From NCBI GenBank assembly GCA_036172665.1, contig CM069872.1:59196101-59260100 (forward strand): 64,000 bases of DNA, written 5' to 3'. Source of the stretch: Prosopocoilus inquinatus (lineage: Eukaryota > Arthropoda > Insecta > Coleoptera > Lucanidae). Of the stretch, positions 1 through 11,386 are shown one piece after another; position 1 is the stretch's first letter; each line of letters starts with the position of its first letter. Made by a program: the position numbers and the translations under genes. The notes beneath the pieces are model-generated. The model saw only the letters and a program-made list of their open reading frames with translations, searched no databases and was not told where the DNA came from.

Positions 1-746
1 TGGTTATAAGTGAGAGCAATAAGTCGGTCGGTTCCTCTTCTCCAACGATCGATACGCCCCGGTCCCACCCCCTTCCCCACTGAGCCGGGCGAAATTTCAA
101 ATACCGGAAATTAAAATTTATTATTTATAAAGAGGTAATTTGAGGATTTAACAATAAGGCAAAGACGGCGTGCGAGGATCTTGAGCCGGAGCGCGTCTCC
201 GGAGGACCTGAATTAATCCGGTTACGAAGCGCCAAGTTCGGAAGTTTGCGCCGAAAGCGCCCTGAACTATCGCGCTTGGCTAGGAGGAGAAAAGTGGGAC
301 GTTATTGTCTGGAGGGAGAAACGACGATGATTTGTGTGATTAAATCAACAATGCTCTCTTTCCTGCTGGAAACTGTTTTTAATCAGCAGATGACTTCTCG
401 CATTATTACTCCAGAAACTAGGGATGTTTTGCTGGATACGTCAACTAACAGTTTATAGTTAGCGCTGTTAATTACAAGAAACTACATGCCAATTCATTGA
501 ATAAGCTGGTTTCGTAGGTTACTTACGTTACAATGTTTAAAATATTTATACAATACAAATCCGAAAAAAAATTAAGAGTGGCTATTAGTTGTGTTTAATG
601 TTGCAATTAATAAATTAGATTTGATGCAACTAGCCGGTTCAAGAACGTCGAGTAATAAACTAGTTGCTGATTTGAATTTCGGACATTTACCCCGTTCTAG
701 ACGGACTTACCCCGCAGCGTGCAAGGCACAGATCACGTACATAATA
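1..746. other. Non-coding stretch, nothing recognised
   Basis: Mixed-composition sequence, GC-richer over the first 350 bases and AT-rich after that. Open frames of about 70 codons occur but have no recognisable domain, no consistent splice context and no repeat content. I see no gene or element here. Confidence 0.6.
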
Positions 747-902
747 AATAGCAAGTACAAAGTTTTTTTAATCTCAAACCGGACAGAAAAATGAAGGGAA
801 ACACACTCAACGTTTCGCTATAGATTTATAGCTTCGTCAGGAGTGTGTTTCCCTTCATTTCTCTGTCCGGTTTGAGATTAAAAAAACTTTGTACTTACTA
901 TT
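747..902. repeat. Long near-perfect hairpin (62-bp arms, 32-nt loop)
   Basis: The left arm at 747-808 and the right arm at 841-902 are reverse complements at 60 of 62 positions, including a T7/A7 run and the segment CTCAAACCGGACAG. The loop at 809-840 contains a smaller inverted motif (GCTATA...TATAGC). The arms are too long and too well matched for a typical animal pre-miRNA. They fit a young foldback or MITE-type element, or a hairpin-RNA source. No clear target-site duplication is visible at the edges. The small open frame across the left arm is incidental. Confidence 0.92.
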
Positions 903-2604
903 TTCATCGGACAAGAACAAACTTCAATAATAAATAGCGTTGTGCGAATTTTTTTTTTTTTAGGAGTTGTTCAAGAGTCGCTTTTAAATTAAATTTAAAA
1001 AAAGGGACCCACTTGACGGAAGATATATTGTTGGTTGCATTTTTCGATAAAGGACACATTTTATCATCCTGAAACCTTGAACACCTTGGTTATACCTTTG
1101 TTCCGCCTTATCCTCGTCCTGTACCATTAAAATGTCACCTGCTAAGACCGCTGTGTGTTTTATTGCGAGTATAAATTTCCGTCTAAACGCGTCCGCAGCC
1201 ACTAAGCTTCCACGAAGGGGTAGCGAAAATAGTTTTTTTTCCCTTTTTTTTTCATTCGCCGCCGCAGGAACGTGTGGCCGCGCTCTCAGGAGCCGAAGGA
1301 CGAAGGAAGGAAGAAGGCCCGTTCCCCACTTTCACCTTTCATCTCGTCCTCGTCCTTTGTCTGGCGCTCTCGTCCGTGAAGACGTTTTAAATTCGAAGAA
1401 AGTCTTTCGCCGATTGAGAAATCAATATCCCCCTCGCAGGTACGTACGTTTTATTTGCTCCCTTCTTGGAGGAGCTGTGAGTGGTCGTTGAATTATATCT
1501 CGTAAGTACGTCGTGTGTGAAATAAGTGAACGTGAACGGTGGAAAGCGGAAGTGCGGGAACAATAATTACACAACAATACAAAGAGGCGGCGGGCGTGAG
1601 GATGCCAGCTGCCTTCTGGGAAATTCTTAGCGTAGTTGGCGACAATCAATACGGTTGCCGGGTTCGCGGTGTACGCATTGCCGTTCTCATATTTAACACA
1701 ACCGAAAAGAACGAAAGGACAAAAAGAAATTACAAAAATCGAGTTTGCACCTTATTAAAAAATCTGAAAGCAAAAAATCCCACATACTAAATTATGTAGG
1801 TACGCGCAAAAAAAAAAAAATCGAAACAATAGCTTCTTGTAACATCGTGCGAGCGAATGTTATTACTATTATTCTTCGAGAACAAAAGTGAAATTTTTTT
1901 TTTTTTTTTGGTCCAAAACGAACGGTCGGAAACGTCTTCGTCTAATTAGGCGGCCGGAATCCTCGACGACTGCCTGTTATTTATAGTCATTGTTTTACAT
2001 AGTCCGCTGATTCGCCGAACAATGGTGGCCCGAAACAAAGCGTCGCACTGAGTCGGAGCTGATTCGAATTGTCTTGCGCTTATGATGCCAAAAAATAACA
2101 ACCTTAACGATGCTTTTTATTACGCAAATGGCCCGAATTTGCATCCGTCCGCCTTCGCGCGGACAAAACGAACGAGAGGAAGACCGTGACCGAGTCGAAA
2201 TGTGCTAATTTACAAGGACGCGTGTACAATTGGGTCTGCGCGAAGTGTCACGTGAAATAAAATTTTAAAAAAAGGATTTTCATTCTCTTCCTTTTTCACA
2301 GAAGGAAAACAGCATTTTGCCAGTCATCAAAGTTAACGTGCAATTAGTTTTAAAATTGAACTGTGGATTGGAGTTGTTTCCAACTAAACCGATAGTCATC
2401 TCTTACACTTATTAATTCATTAATTATCAGAGAACTCGAATGTCTTTGGTTTATCTGGGCTTGTCTACTAAAAGACTCTTCCTTTGAGTATCCGGGAACT
2501 TCTTTTTCATTTTTTGTACTTATTATTTTCCAAGATACCGCGTACAGCCGAATTTTCCTATAAATTCAAAATGATTTTACAACACCGCCGTTACGCTTTA
2601 ATTC
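903..2604. other. Non-coding stretch with homopolymer tracts
   Basis: AT-rich sequence with several T or A tracts (near 949, 1239, 1810 and 1896) and a GC-richer patch at 1250-1380. Open frames up to 119 codons (1132-1491) show no recognisable domain. No repeat partner was noticed elsewhere in the window. Confidence 0.55.
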
Positions 2605-2965
2605 TGAATTCTTAATTCTAAATTCTCGCGTATACTTCCGAATACTCTGGGAACCATTACAAGTACGGTGAATTACACACGTGCTTCGTCGAAAATGGGA
2701 ATTTGTGTAAGGAGGTTGTGTTACAAGATTCAACTGAGCAGTTTGACTGGAAAGAAATAACCTCCACGTGCTTGTTGAGGTTTTTTCTTTGTAAGCATCC
2801 TTGCCAACGGATCGAAAAGATTCGTGGAATCTAAGGTATATGGTGTGATTATTAAGCGTGGGTACGCGTCTACACATGCTTCCTTTTTTGAATGGAGCAG
2901 ATTCATTTTAATTGCGAGGCATACTTCCGAATATTCTGGGAACCGTTACAAGTACGGTGACTTAA
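2605..2965. repeat. Two-copy local direct repeat, spacing 289 bp
   Basis: A segment of about 45 bp beginning TACTTCCGAATA occurs at 2633-2675 and again at 2922-2964 with a few substitutions; both copies run through CTGGGAACC and AAGTACGGTGA. The AT-rich sequence just upstream of each copy is also similar, so the duplicated unit probably starts near 2605 and 2895. The DNA between them has no recognisable content. Confidence 0.8.
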
Positions 2966-5121
2966 TTTATTTGTTTAAAATTTTTCTTTTGCTGAAAAAT
3001 CCGTGCGGGTTGACTTGACGTTGAGTTCCAGCGCTAAAGCGCGCCAGCTCCTGGGTTAATTTTGTTTATTTCTGTAAAATTTTTCCTGTGTCGATAAACC
3101 GCCAGGTGACAGTCTTAATTATTGACTCTGTTCTTAGGTAATACTTAATTTGCGATCTCCGTTCCCTCAATTTCAACTTCTTCTGGTCGTATCTTAGAAT
3201 TCATAGAAGAAACAATCTCGCTTCCATGTTGTAAAGTGAACGGAATTTATCTGAAGAGAGAGTTGCGCAGCAAAAGATGAGGAAGATAATTGCGCTGATA
3301 CACTACTTGCGAAACATAAATCCATCCAATTTGGTAAGAACAAGTGCAGAAGCGCTCCAAGTCCTCGTTTGAGCCTTGTAGAGCGTGCGTTAAGGTGTTG
3401 TATCCCCGGTAATGCAGGCGCTGCGATGTGTAAAGCCAAGAACCTTTAACAAGATCCCCGGTCCGTGCCGAGAATACTCGCCGGCCACGTTTGCAAAGAA
3501 TAACTACGCACGTTGAATTAAAAACCCGGGAATCCCCCGTCCGCCCTCCTCTTCCTCCTCCTCCTCCACTACCGCCACCTTCGAACTGGAGCAGCGAAGA
3601 ATGCAACTTATAATGAAGTGGAAGACGTACGGGATTCTGGGCCCCGTTCGCCGGCCTTTAGGCCAGCAAATGTAATTAAAGTGAGCTGCACGTAAACGGC
3701 CTAATTTGATGTGGATTTTGAACTTTTTGAAAATTTCGTTAGCGCATCTGAAACCAATCCAAATTACATACTACGGCATCACCGGATTATGCTCCACAGC
3801 TTACATTTTAATTAAAAAAAGAAAAAAAACACCTGATTACTATATTTTTTTTTGAGCTCCGAAACTGTACAAGTAAAAAAATCCAAGTTGTAAATCGGTG
3901 GTAGATGGTTAAATTCTTGTTTAATCTCCGTAGGTGGACGTAACGATTTTCTTACGAACACTATAAGCTTTATTTGAGGTTCATGTGTCATGTACAAGAG
4001 TGAAATAATAAAATTTGTTCTCCTGTATTATTTTTGTGGGGTGTGTGAGTGTAAAATTGATAGTTTCAAGTTTCACGCGAGCAAAAATCGTCATATATTA
4101 TTACTCAGCAGAAAGTCAAATTAATGAAGTCTCGGTCCTCCATTTCACAATTCCTTAACTCGGCCATTAATCTTTATACCATATCTTACGAGATGACACC
4201 TTTGAAAAAGTGAGTGTCCAAAATAATTCCATAAAGACACAGAGAGGGTAAAGGTCAATTTTCATGCAAATCCCTCCTGTCAGGAGCACCATTTGTCCTG
4301 TAACGAGGTTTACGCGACCGTTCTTCTAGAGTTTTGTCTTATTTTACGCCCCGTCGGCTGCAGCCTCCCTCTGGAGTGCATATTAATCAATACTGATGAA
4401 GACCAAAGTTTAAAGTGACAGTTTGAGGTCGCATTATATCATGATTTATTACGTGTGCCACGCTTGCGCGGCCTTTGTTCCCTTTTTCCCCCATTCAGAT
4501 TCGCTTAAATGCTTTTTTAATTTTGATGAATCTCGAGTTTCTCACTTAGAATAATAATCCATTGTAAAAATTATTACGAGCCAGGGCGGAATTAATTTGG
4601 ATCGCCCGCCCCCCTCGCTTCTCATCATTAGGAACATCTATGGATTCTTAATTAATTTGCTCCATGTACCGACCGATGCGATGACGGCATTTCATTTGAT
4701 GAGACTGGCCTGCTTTTGAGGCAGCAACGCAAGTCCTAATTAGAAACTTTACCTTCGTTTTATTACTTTGTCTGAAATGTTGTACGATTTCTCTGTAATC
4801 ACTGTAATTATTTACCGACGAAATTAATTCTGTATCACATTACATTAATTAGTTAGCTTCCTCCTTTCCGAATCCTTTCATTTTACGTTTCAGAATTCGT
4901 TTCTATCTTTGCAAATTTTAATTTAATTTAACAAACCCCACCTCGTTTTAAACGGGCATTCAATTTCATGTCACAATTTTTATTTTTGGCGGGGGTGGTC
5001 CGCCCCCTGCACACCTGAAACGGTCGTTTCAACTTCAACGCAAAAACTCACGAATCAAACTAAACTGTTATCCGAAATACAGGACCCGTAATTCGTTTAC
5101 AAAACATTAACACTTAACACC
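2966..5121. other. Non-coding stretch, nothing recognised
   Basis: AT-rich sequence with a short CCT-type microsatellite at 3541-3570. Minus-strand open frames at 3194-3606 follow that microsatellite, giving a Gly/Arg-rich N-terminus, and are not supported as genes. A small GC-rich hairpin lies near 4988-5008. Confidence 0.55.
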
Positions 5122-5147
5122 CTTCTCTTGTGTAATCACAAGAGAAG
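5122..5147. repeat. Perfect 11-bp inverted repeat, 4-nt loop
   Basis: CTTCTCTTGTG at 5122-5132 is followed by TAAT and its exact reverse complement at 5137-5147. A related ATCTTGTGATTAA lies just downstream. It could form a small hairpin, but no U-tract or coding neighbour suggests a terminator role. Confidence 0.85.
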
Positions 5148-5502
5148 TGATTTATCTTGTGATTAAGAAGCAAAGAAGTATATAAAGTATCAGAAAAGCA
5201 TTTTGTGGTTAGGAGATTTAAGCCAATTTTTACTGTACATACTGCAAACCAAAGTCTCCAATACATTTAAAAACAAATTAAATATACAAAATAATTTAAT
5301 TCCAACCTAGCGAGGTCCAACTATTCATTAGGTTAATACGTCAAGGAAAAGCATCCAAGTACGACAGATCAACGGTTCATTTGACATGCGGCACCGTACG
5401 CTTTGATCACGGAATCCGTTCCATCCACTCGTAGAGGCACGAATTCACCGAAACCAATTAATTACTCAGGTTCGGTCTCAATTTACCTCAAAACGAGACG
5501 TC

Positions 5503-5980
5503 CACAATAAAAGTATAATTAAAGGAAGAACGAAACAGACATTGCGAACTAATTTGCGCACACAAATCGCTAATCATACATACCTGACTAACTGAAGAAG
5601 TTTGAAAAAGCGTTTTGTTTCGCGTAGAGTGCCTGTTTCAAAACACGGCTTAATATTATCTACCTTTTGTGCTAATTACGTGCACTTTAATGGCACTAAC
5701 ATAGCAAGTTGGGTTTAATAAACTATGAAATATGCATTATCTGCCTAATAGAGAGAAATCACGTCAACAGAGAGACTGTACATGCACCCACACATCACTG
5801 TCCTCTTCATCTTGCGCTATCATAGTAACAAATAAACATAATTAAAGGAAGAATGAAGCAGACATTACGAACTATTTTGCGCACAGTAATCGCTTGTTGT
5901 AAATACCTGATTAACTGAAGATGTCATCAGGCTATGAAGAAATTTTGTTTTTAGAAGCACGGCTTAATATCTTCCCGTTC
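5503..5980. repeat. Two-copy local direct repeat, spacing ~320 bp
   Basis: A unit of about 160 bp starts near 5503 and again near 5828. Both copies carry AATTAAAGGAAGAA, CAGACATT.CGAACTA, TTTGCGCACA, AACTGAAGA and, at their far ends, CACGGCTTAATAT (5643 and 5958). Spacing is 323 bp at the start and 315 bp at the end, so indels have accumulated since the duplication. No coding frame spans it. Confidence 0.85.
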
Positions 5981-6187
5981 AGAAATCACCTAACCGTCAC
6001 AGCTCGTTGAAGCAACCAAATGCCTCTTTTTAAATGGGTATTCGATTTGACACTGTCATACCATGCGGCGATTCACCATGTCGCGAATAGCTCTCCGGCA
6101 TTGTAGGGGCATAGGTAGAGCTTTTAAAATAATTTGATTACAAAAATATACATCTTTATTAAACTTTGCTTAATTTAATGCTCTGGC

Positions 6188-6198
6188 GGGGGGGGGGG
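6188..6198. repeat. G11 homopolymer
   Basis: A run of eleven Gs immediately precedes the GC-richer block that leads into the 172-bp repeats. It could be a composition boundary or an element edge. Confidence 0.9.
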
Positions 6199-6199
6199 T

Positions 6200-6398
6200 C
6201 TGTGTTCTTCTGTCAGTCCGTGCATCCGTTCGTCCTCGACGCAGACGGTGCAGAGAGTCGCGTAGGTTGGACGCTGTGGGTTGAGTGCTGCTACTAGGAA
6301 GCTCGGTGGCCTTAACGTGTTTCGCTGTGGCTTGCCAAAAGCTTCTCGGAAGTGTTAGCTTTATTTGGCTCTGATGACGAGACGGGAGAGACGGTGAG
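6200..6398. other. GC-richer leader upstream of 172-bp repeats
   Basis: A block of higher GC content than its surroundings, lying between the G-run and the triplicate array. It has no stable reading frame. Its position resembles the unique leader before tandem promoter units in the 5' region of some non-LTR retrotransposons, but nothing in the sequence proves that. Confidence 0.35.
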
Positions 6399-6895
6399 CA
6401 ACACTGACGACGTCCGTCAAGGGTGGAAACGGTACACCACTTGATGTGAATCGAAGAAACGATTTAGTTAGAACGATTAAGGTTCAGGCTGGCGACGATT
6501 ACGGTCCAGGAGAAAAACGGCGACCACCGTGGGGAGAGGACGAGGACTTTTCGTGAATCCAGGTCCAGGGCAACACTGACGATGTCCATTAGGGGTGGAA
6601 ACGGTATACTACTTGGTGTGAATCGAACTGACGATTTAGTTAGAACGATTAAGGTTCAGGCTGGCGACGATTACGGTCCAGGAGAACAACGGCGACCACC
6701 CGTGGGGAGAGGGCGAGGACTTTTTGTGAATCCAGGTCCAGGGCAACACTGACGATGTTCATTAGGGGTGGAAACGGTATACTACTTGGTGTGAATCGAA
6801 CTGACGATTTAGTTAGAACGATTAAGGTGCAGGCTGGCGACGACTATAGTCTAGGAAGAAAAACAGCGACCACCGTGCTCGCTTTTTGTGAATCT
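6399..6895. repeat. Tandem array, 3 copies of ~172 bp
   Basis: Units start at 6399, 6571 and 6744 with CAACACTGACGA. Each contains GGTGGAAACGGTA, GATTTAGTTAGAACGATTAA and a CAGGCTGGCGACGA segment. The third copy is the most diverged and ends near 6895. It is flanked by a T10 run and an AT-rich region. The unit length is not a multiple of three and no long frame runs through. It could be a local satellite or the repeated promoter region of a decayed retroelement; I cannot choose between these. Confidence 0.93.
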
Positions 6896-8651
6896 GTTGA
6901 TACGAGTTTTTTTTTTTTATAAAAACTTGCTGGCTTAACTCGATCGCGGAATAACTCTGAGTACGCGGAATACTTGCGTGCTTGCGCTCCAGTTTGCGTG
7001 TCGTTTTTCGCTGGCTTTTAGGTTTCGTAAGTGGAATGTGATTGCGCAGCGATTACACATAAAGTTTACCGTAATTTTTAAATTGCGTTGTAAAGATCCT
7101 CAATTTTTTTTTTTTTTTGTGGGGAAGAGGGCCGCAGCTGTTGTTTGCATTTAAAGATCTGAATCAGCCGTTGTTACAGCGAAAATAAAACAGAACTATC
7201 GAACCGGTCGGTCCGATGGTGGTGCAACGGCCCAATTAACCTCTGCCCCTACAAATTTGATGACTGCGATCCTTTCCGTTCGCCCGCGTGGAAACTTCGC
7301 CAGCTGGGCGATAATCGCTGAAAAAGTTCGCCGCCGCCGACGTCGCTGTGCGGTTCACCGGTAGTAAAAGTTTAATTGTTCCGCCGTAGTTAATGATTTG
7401 TTGCAGCTCGTGCGGCCCGGATTCGTTTTAGTTTCTTCTCTTTCCGTGCGGCCGAACTTACTTACCCACCCCCTCGTTATGAGCTTAACAAAGTTCCGTC
7501 GAGGACTGGAATACCCCATCGCAAACAATTCACGGCCCGTGCGTTGAAATGATGGTATTTTGCACATTGGAAAATTAAAAGTGTCGTCCCGTCGCGACCG
7601 ACGCCGACGGCGACGGCGACGGTCGTCCAGAAACCCCCGACGGGTCTGCATTTTTCTTACACGTCGCATGGGGGCATCAAGTTTTGTAGAAGTAAATTAT
7701 TTAGGTACTTAATTTGAGTAAACTTGTCTGCTCAACTTTATCTTCTCGTTTCGGGAATATGTAAAATTTCGTCCGGGGTGGATGAAAGCGTGACAATTAT
7801 CCGTACAAAGCGGAAGCACGAGGGGACACCTGGGGTGGTATTATGCCGGCAAAACCAGCTCTGAATGCGTGTAGAAGGCATTAAGTGGCCGGTAAGGTGT
7901 GAACAGCTCTCATGTATGTCACACCAGTCACAATAACCTGCTCTGAATGCTGCGAGATAGAACGAGAGACCCTTCAAGTTCTCACACCATCATGTTTGCG
8001 TTTAACAGTTCAGCGCCGCCAACCGTATTTATTAAGCATTTTGAAACAACCGTACTGTACACGCTCCCTCAAAAACTTAATACAACCACATAACGAAATA
8101 TTCGTCGTGATGCAATCTAGTTACATACTAGTCCTTTGTGTTTCGAGAGACATAAATCATCCTCCTCTTCAGTTTGCGCTGCGCAATGTAATGCCTGATG
8201 CGATAACTTTCCCTAACAAGTATTTCTCTGCGAATACACGTTGTTATTTAAAATAAGGAGGATCGGTTGAATTAAGGATAATATTCGTAATATGCCGATT
8301 GTTACGGGGCCACTAAACCTCTCGAGAGCGCACCGAGCGGAGAATGCCGTTTCCCCATTGAAATCTCTGTCTGCCCGGGGAAAATTCCTTTGCAAGTATT
8401 GTTGGTAATTGAATTGAAGTACGAGTAGTATATATTTGAGCACCTGTAACTACCTCCTCTTATTTACCATTGTGTTTCGTCGAATGCAGCAGTTATACAA
8501 GTTGGGGGGGGGGAGGTACTTAGGAACCTCTAAAGTACTCTACGTAATCAGTTCAGTTAGCGTTTGTTCCTTCTTTATTATACGTTATAATAAACGTAAA
8601 ACGGAGTTTTAAATTTGTTCACGTTCTTCCTTTTCCTCAGTTCTTCTAAGC
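6896..8651. other. Non-coding stretch
   Basis: AT-rich sequence with a T-tract near 7108, a (GACGGC)n-type microsatellite at 7605-7622 and a G8 run near 8504. The minus frame at 7355-7669 owes its Arg run to the microsatellite. No gene or repeat partner was recognised. Confidence 0.55.
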
Positions 8652-8843
8652 CAGGGAATCCCAATGGGTCGATGTGGACCCCCAAGCGGTCGATGAAACT
8701 TAAATTAAAACGTCGATGGACCTGTAGAGCTCAGTTGTGAATCAATTACATTAATAAACCAGATCTATTTTCTATTTCTATTTTATTCTATTTTGTTTCT
8801 TTTTTTGGATTATAGAGGGACAATGTCCCCTACAAAAACCCTG
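8652..8843. mobile_element. Possible small non-autonomous hAT-like element
   Basis: The segment begins CAGGGAATCCCAATGGG and continues GGACCCCCAAG, a pattern typical of hAT-type termini (CAGNG followed by a 'CCCAA..GGG' and 'GACCCCCA' stretch). A possible right end, ACCCTG, lies at 8838-8843. The 8-base flanks (TTCTAAGC and TTATAGCC) agree at only 5 of 8 positions, so the target-site duplication is not convincing. The inner sequence repeats GTCGATG three times. Only the left end is reasonably suggestive. Confidence 0.35.
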
Positions 8844-8989
8844 TTATAGCCGTCGGGAACATAGTTGTTAAAAATTTTCTCTTGAGGCAAAGTGAGAAGA
8901 CAAAGCTTTTGATGTGCTAACGCCAACTTCATACAGGCCTGATTCATTAGGTGGGAGAATATCCTGACTTGAAAATTTATTCATCTGAA

Positions 8990-9195
8990 ATGTGGTCGGT
9001 CCAGCACAGAAATTCATCATTTTCAGTTACGTTATCAGTTTTTAATTCTTGTTTAAGTAAAGATGTAAAATGAACTTTGAATTGCCTAGTCACATTCCTA
9101 TTCCGCCATTTTCCCTGGTCTGCAAACGCACTTATGCTTTCGGGGTTCCAATTTTTGGTAATCATCATAATCGGTCGTACAAAATTCTGCTTACG
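8990..9195. repeat. Dispersed repeat, copy 1 (related to 63796-64000)
   Basis: The segment around 9060-9195 carries AAGATGTAAAATGAACTTTG, then CACATTCCTATTCCGCC, TTTTCCCTGGTCTGCAAAC and a CATCATAATCG block ending AAAATTCTGCTTA. The same blocks in the same order recur at the right end of the window, more than 54 kb away. This makes it an interspersed repeat family of unknown class. The overlapping open frames on both strands have no recognisable domain. Confidence 0.85.
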
Positions 9196-9579
9196 GTCGT
9201 TATGTATGAAAATGAATGAAAAATGCAGGAGCAGAAGTTATTACCGCCAGTCTTACCGTATCATGTGTAATTAAAAGAAATAGTTTTCATTTTTGGTCAA
9301 CATATGGCGGGCGCTCTAAACAAACCCTTCACTGTTTAACTTTATGTAGATTTTCAATATAATTTTGAGAATTATGCTAGTAGCACTGGAACCTGTTCAG
9401 GAATAAAAAAGAACCCGCTCTAGTTAACGTTCTGTCCCTCTCTTGTAAGCGATTTTGTGCATTTTGCATGTCAAGCGCCCAAAGTCTCTGGCGTCGCGGT
9501 TTCTGAACGCGCCCCTGTTTAGGCACCATCGGGTGCAAATAAAATTAATCGCAGCTTGTCCTTTTAAATAAATAAATTA
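9196..9579. other. Non-coding stretch, nothing recognised
   Basis: AT-rich sequence between two repeats. No microsatellite, inverted repeat or supported frame was seen. Confidence 0.5.
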
Positions 9580-9960
9580 AAAAAAAAAATTGAAAGTAAA
9601 AGTATGCGAAATTTTTGTTTTCTTCCGAAGCAAATTTAGATCCTGCTTCTTAAAAAAAAAAAATCGATCGATTTTACAATTTTTCCGTTCCTCGTCGAAT
9701 AAAAACGGAACTTTCGATTTTCATTTTTTTTTTTTCGTCAAAGCAAAACAAAAGACGATCGAGCCCATAAAAAATTCACCTCCTACCATCACAGAAGAAG
9801 AGAAAAAAAAAGAAAGTGAGCAAAAAACGTCGTTTAAAACAAATTTTGTTTTGTATTTTTTCTTAAGAAAAATAAGAACCGGTGGCTTCTTAAATATAAA
9901 AACAAATCTCTTTCGCTTTATTTTTTTTTAATTTTATCTCTTTTTTTGAAAATTAATAAT

Positions 9961-10009
<49 letters not shown>

Positions 10010-10440
10010 GACAATCGTCTGTTAACAACAGAACCCTCGATTTTTTTTCTTCGTCGGAGCCGAACAATAAAACAAAAGACGATGGAAGATTCTACCTAAG
10101 AAAAACCGACGCGTTTCTTCATAAATAAATAAAAAGAAGAAGAAGAAAAGAATGCAAGCAAACAAACTTCATCGATAAAAATAAACAAAATTTTTTGAAA
10201 TGAAAACAAAAATAAGAAGAAAAAGGAAAGCAAGCAAACAAAGATCTTCATCATCATCTTTTACATTTTTTTTTCTTCTTCTTCAATAAAAACAAAAATA
10301 AAAGACGATCACCTGTAGGTACCATAAATAAAACACTTGATTTTAAATTTTTCGTCAAGGCAAAACAAAAGACGAATGCTCGTTCCGTCATCAGAAGAAG
10401 AAGAAAAAAAAAAGAAAAAGTCGGTTTCACACTTTTATAA
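9580..10440 (+). repeat. A-rich GACGATCG-family block A
   Basis: This A-rich block repeats a core close to AAAACAAAAGACGATCG at about 9747, 10071, 10297 and 10364, often preceded by TTTTTCGTC and followed by CATCAGAAGAAGAAGAAA. A second recurring motif, ACTTTCGATTTTCATTTTT, is shared with block D at 61-62.8 kb. Spacing is irregular (about 324, 226 and 67 bp). An uninterrupted (TAA)16 microsatellite sits inside it. The apparent Lys/Ile-rich reading frames come from base composition. Confidence 0.85.
9962..10009. repeat. (TAA)16 microsatellite
   Basis: Forty-eight bases of perfect TAA trinucleotide repeat inside A-rich block A. It explains the poly-isoleucine run in the overlapping frame. Confidence 0.98.
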
Positions 10441-10622
10441 TCTCAAGTAGCATTGCGAACTTGAAAGGAAGGCTTTTGCCGAGAACGTCGGGAACTGAGG
10501 TTACGGAAAATTCTAATAAAGTTGTTTTCCATGTCGGTCGAGAGATGGCGCCCTCGCAGTTTTTTATTTTAAAGTTTAATTTTGGAAATTTTATTGCTTC
10601 GAAAAGTCGACGCTTAAAAAAA

Positions 10623-10637
10623 GGTTGGACATCCCTG
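10623..10637. mobile_element. Possible solo hAT-like terminus
   Basis: GGTTGGACATCCCTG, read on the minus strand, starts CAGGGATGTCCAACC, which is close to a common hAT terminal inverted repeat form. No matching partner end was found within about 2 kb and no transposase frame is present, so this would be a truncated remnant at best. Confidence 0.3.
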
Positions 10638-10836
10638 TTCTAACAGTCGGTTTCATAATCAAAAGAGACTTTAAATTTAAAGTCACGGTCGGGTGTCAAA
10701 ACAAACGCGAAAACATAGCTGCTCACATTTAGGAATGTGACTTTTATTTTAAAGTTTCATTCTGTTATGAACCCTGTGTTGCGTTACGTTGTTATCAACG
10801 ATTTTTAATGTTTTTTGGACAAGGTATTAATAACAA

Positions 10837-10948
10837 GCGAATATCATCTCGGGTCACATCCGCCCCAACTTTCAAGTGCTGTTGAAATACGAGTGAAAAT
10901 CAACTGGGGTCACATCCGCCCCATCTCTCATCAAGTACTGTCATCTCT
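10837..10948. repeat. Two-copy 56-bp tandem repeat
   Basis: GGGTCACATCCGCCCCA occurs at 10851-10867 and 10907-10923, with similar flanks (ATATCATCTC / AAAATCAACT before, TCAAGTGCTGT / TCAAGTACTGT after). No coding significance seen. Confidence 0.85.
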
Positions 10949-11110
10949 GTTCATACAGCGTCGACTTATATTTTCAGAATTGTCGAAATGGAACCTCGTC
11001 GGTCTTCGGAATGCTTCTTAGGTACACTCTATTTAAATTAAACAAAGAAAAGCGACTGACAGAAGAGAAATTTTGAATTTGAAAGTATTTCTCGACGAGG
11101 TTAATGAAGA

Positions 11111-11386
11111 CGCGATGTCAAACAACCAAAGTCATGTTCGGAACTAGCGCGAGCTTTCTCTCTACGCGATGTTAAACGAAGAAAGTCATGTTCGGGACTA
11201 GCGCGAGCTTTTTCTCTACGCGATGTCAAACAAACAAAGTCATGTTCGGAACTAGCGCGAGCTTTCTCTCTACGCGATGTTAAACGAAGAAAGTCATGTT
11301 CGGGACTAGCGCGAGCTTTTTCTCTACGCGATGTCAAACAAACAAAGTCATGTTCGGAACTAGCGCGAGCTTTTTCTCTACACGAT
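11111..11386 (-). repeat. 54-bp tandem array, 5 copies, alternating A/B variants
   Basis: Units start at 11111, 11165, 11219, 11273 and 11327, exactly 54 bp apart. Each contains GTCATGTTCGG and ACTAGCGCGAGCTTT. Two variants alternate: one with GTCAAACAA..AAAGTC and GGAACTAG, the other with GTTAAACGAAGAAAG and GGGACTAG. The array is therefore really a 108-bp dimer repeat. Because 54 is divisible by three, the minus strand stays open for 78 codons with an 18-residue repeat (REKARAS...EHDF). That frame is most simply a by-product of the period. Confidence 0.95.

Noticed and set aside
747..902. Ordinary microRNA precursor
   Set aside because: Arms of 62 bp with only two mismatches are longer and more perfect than a standard animal pre-miRNA; the mature strands do not match any miRNA I know.
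3194..3606. Minus-strand frames with an ankyrin-like flavour (LHIAA; NTLTHALQGSNEDLE)
   Set aside because: The suggestive pieces fall in two different frames, neither has a full ankyrin repeat pattern, and the Gly/Arg-rich N-terminus comes from a CCT microsatellite.
11111..11386. CRISPR-like regular repeats
   Set aside because: The whole unit is conserved with no unique spacers, and the context is eukaryotic; it is a plain tandem array. The same applies to 57849-58000.
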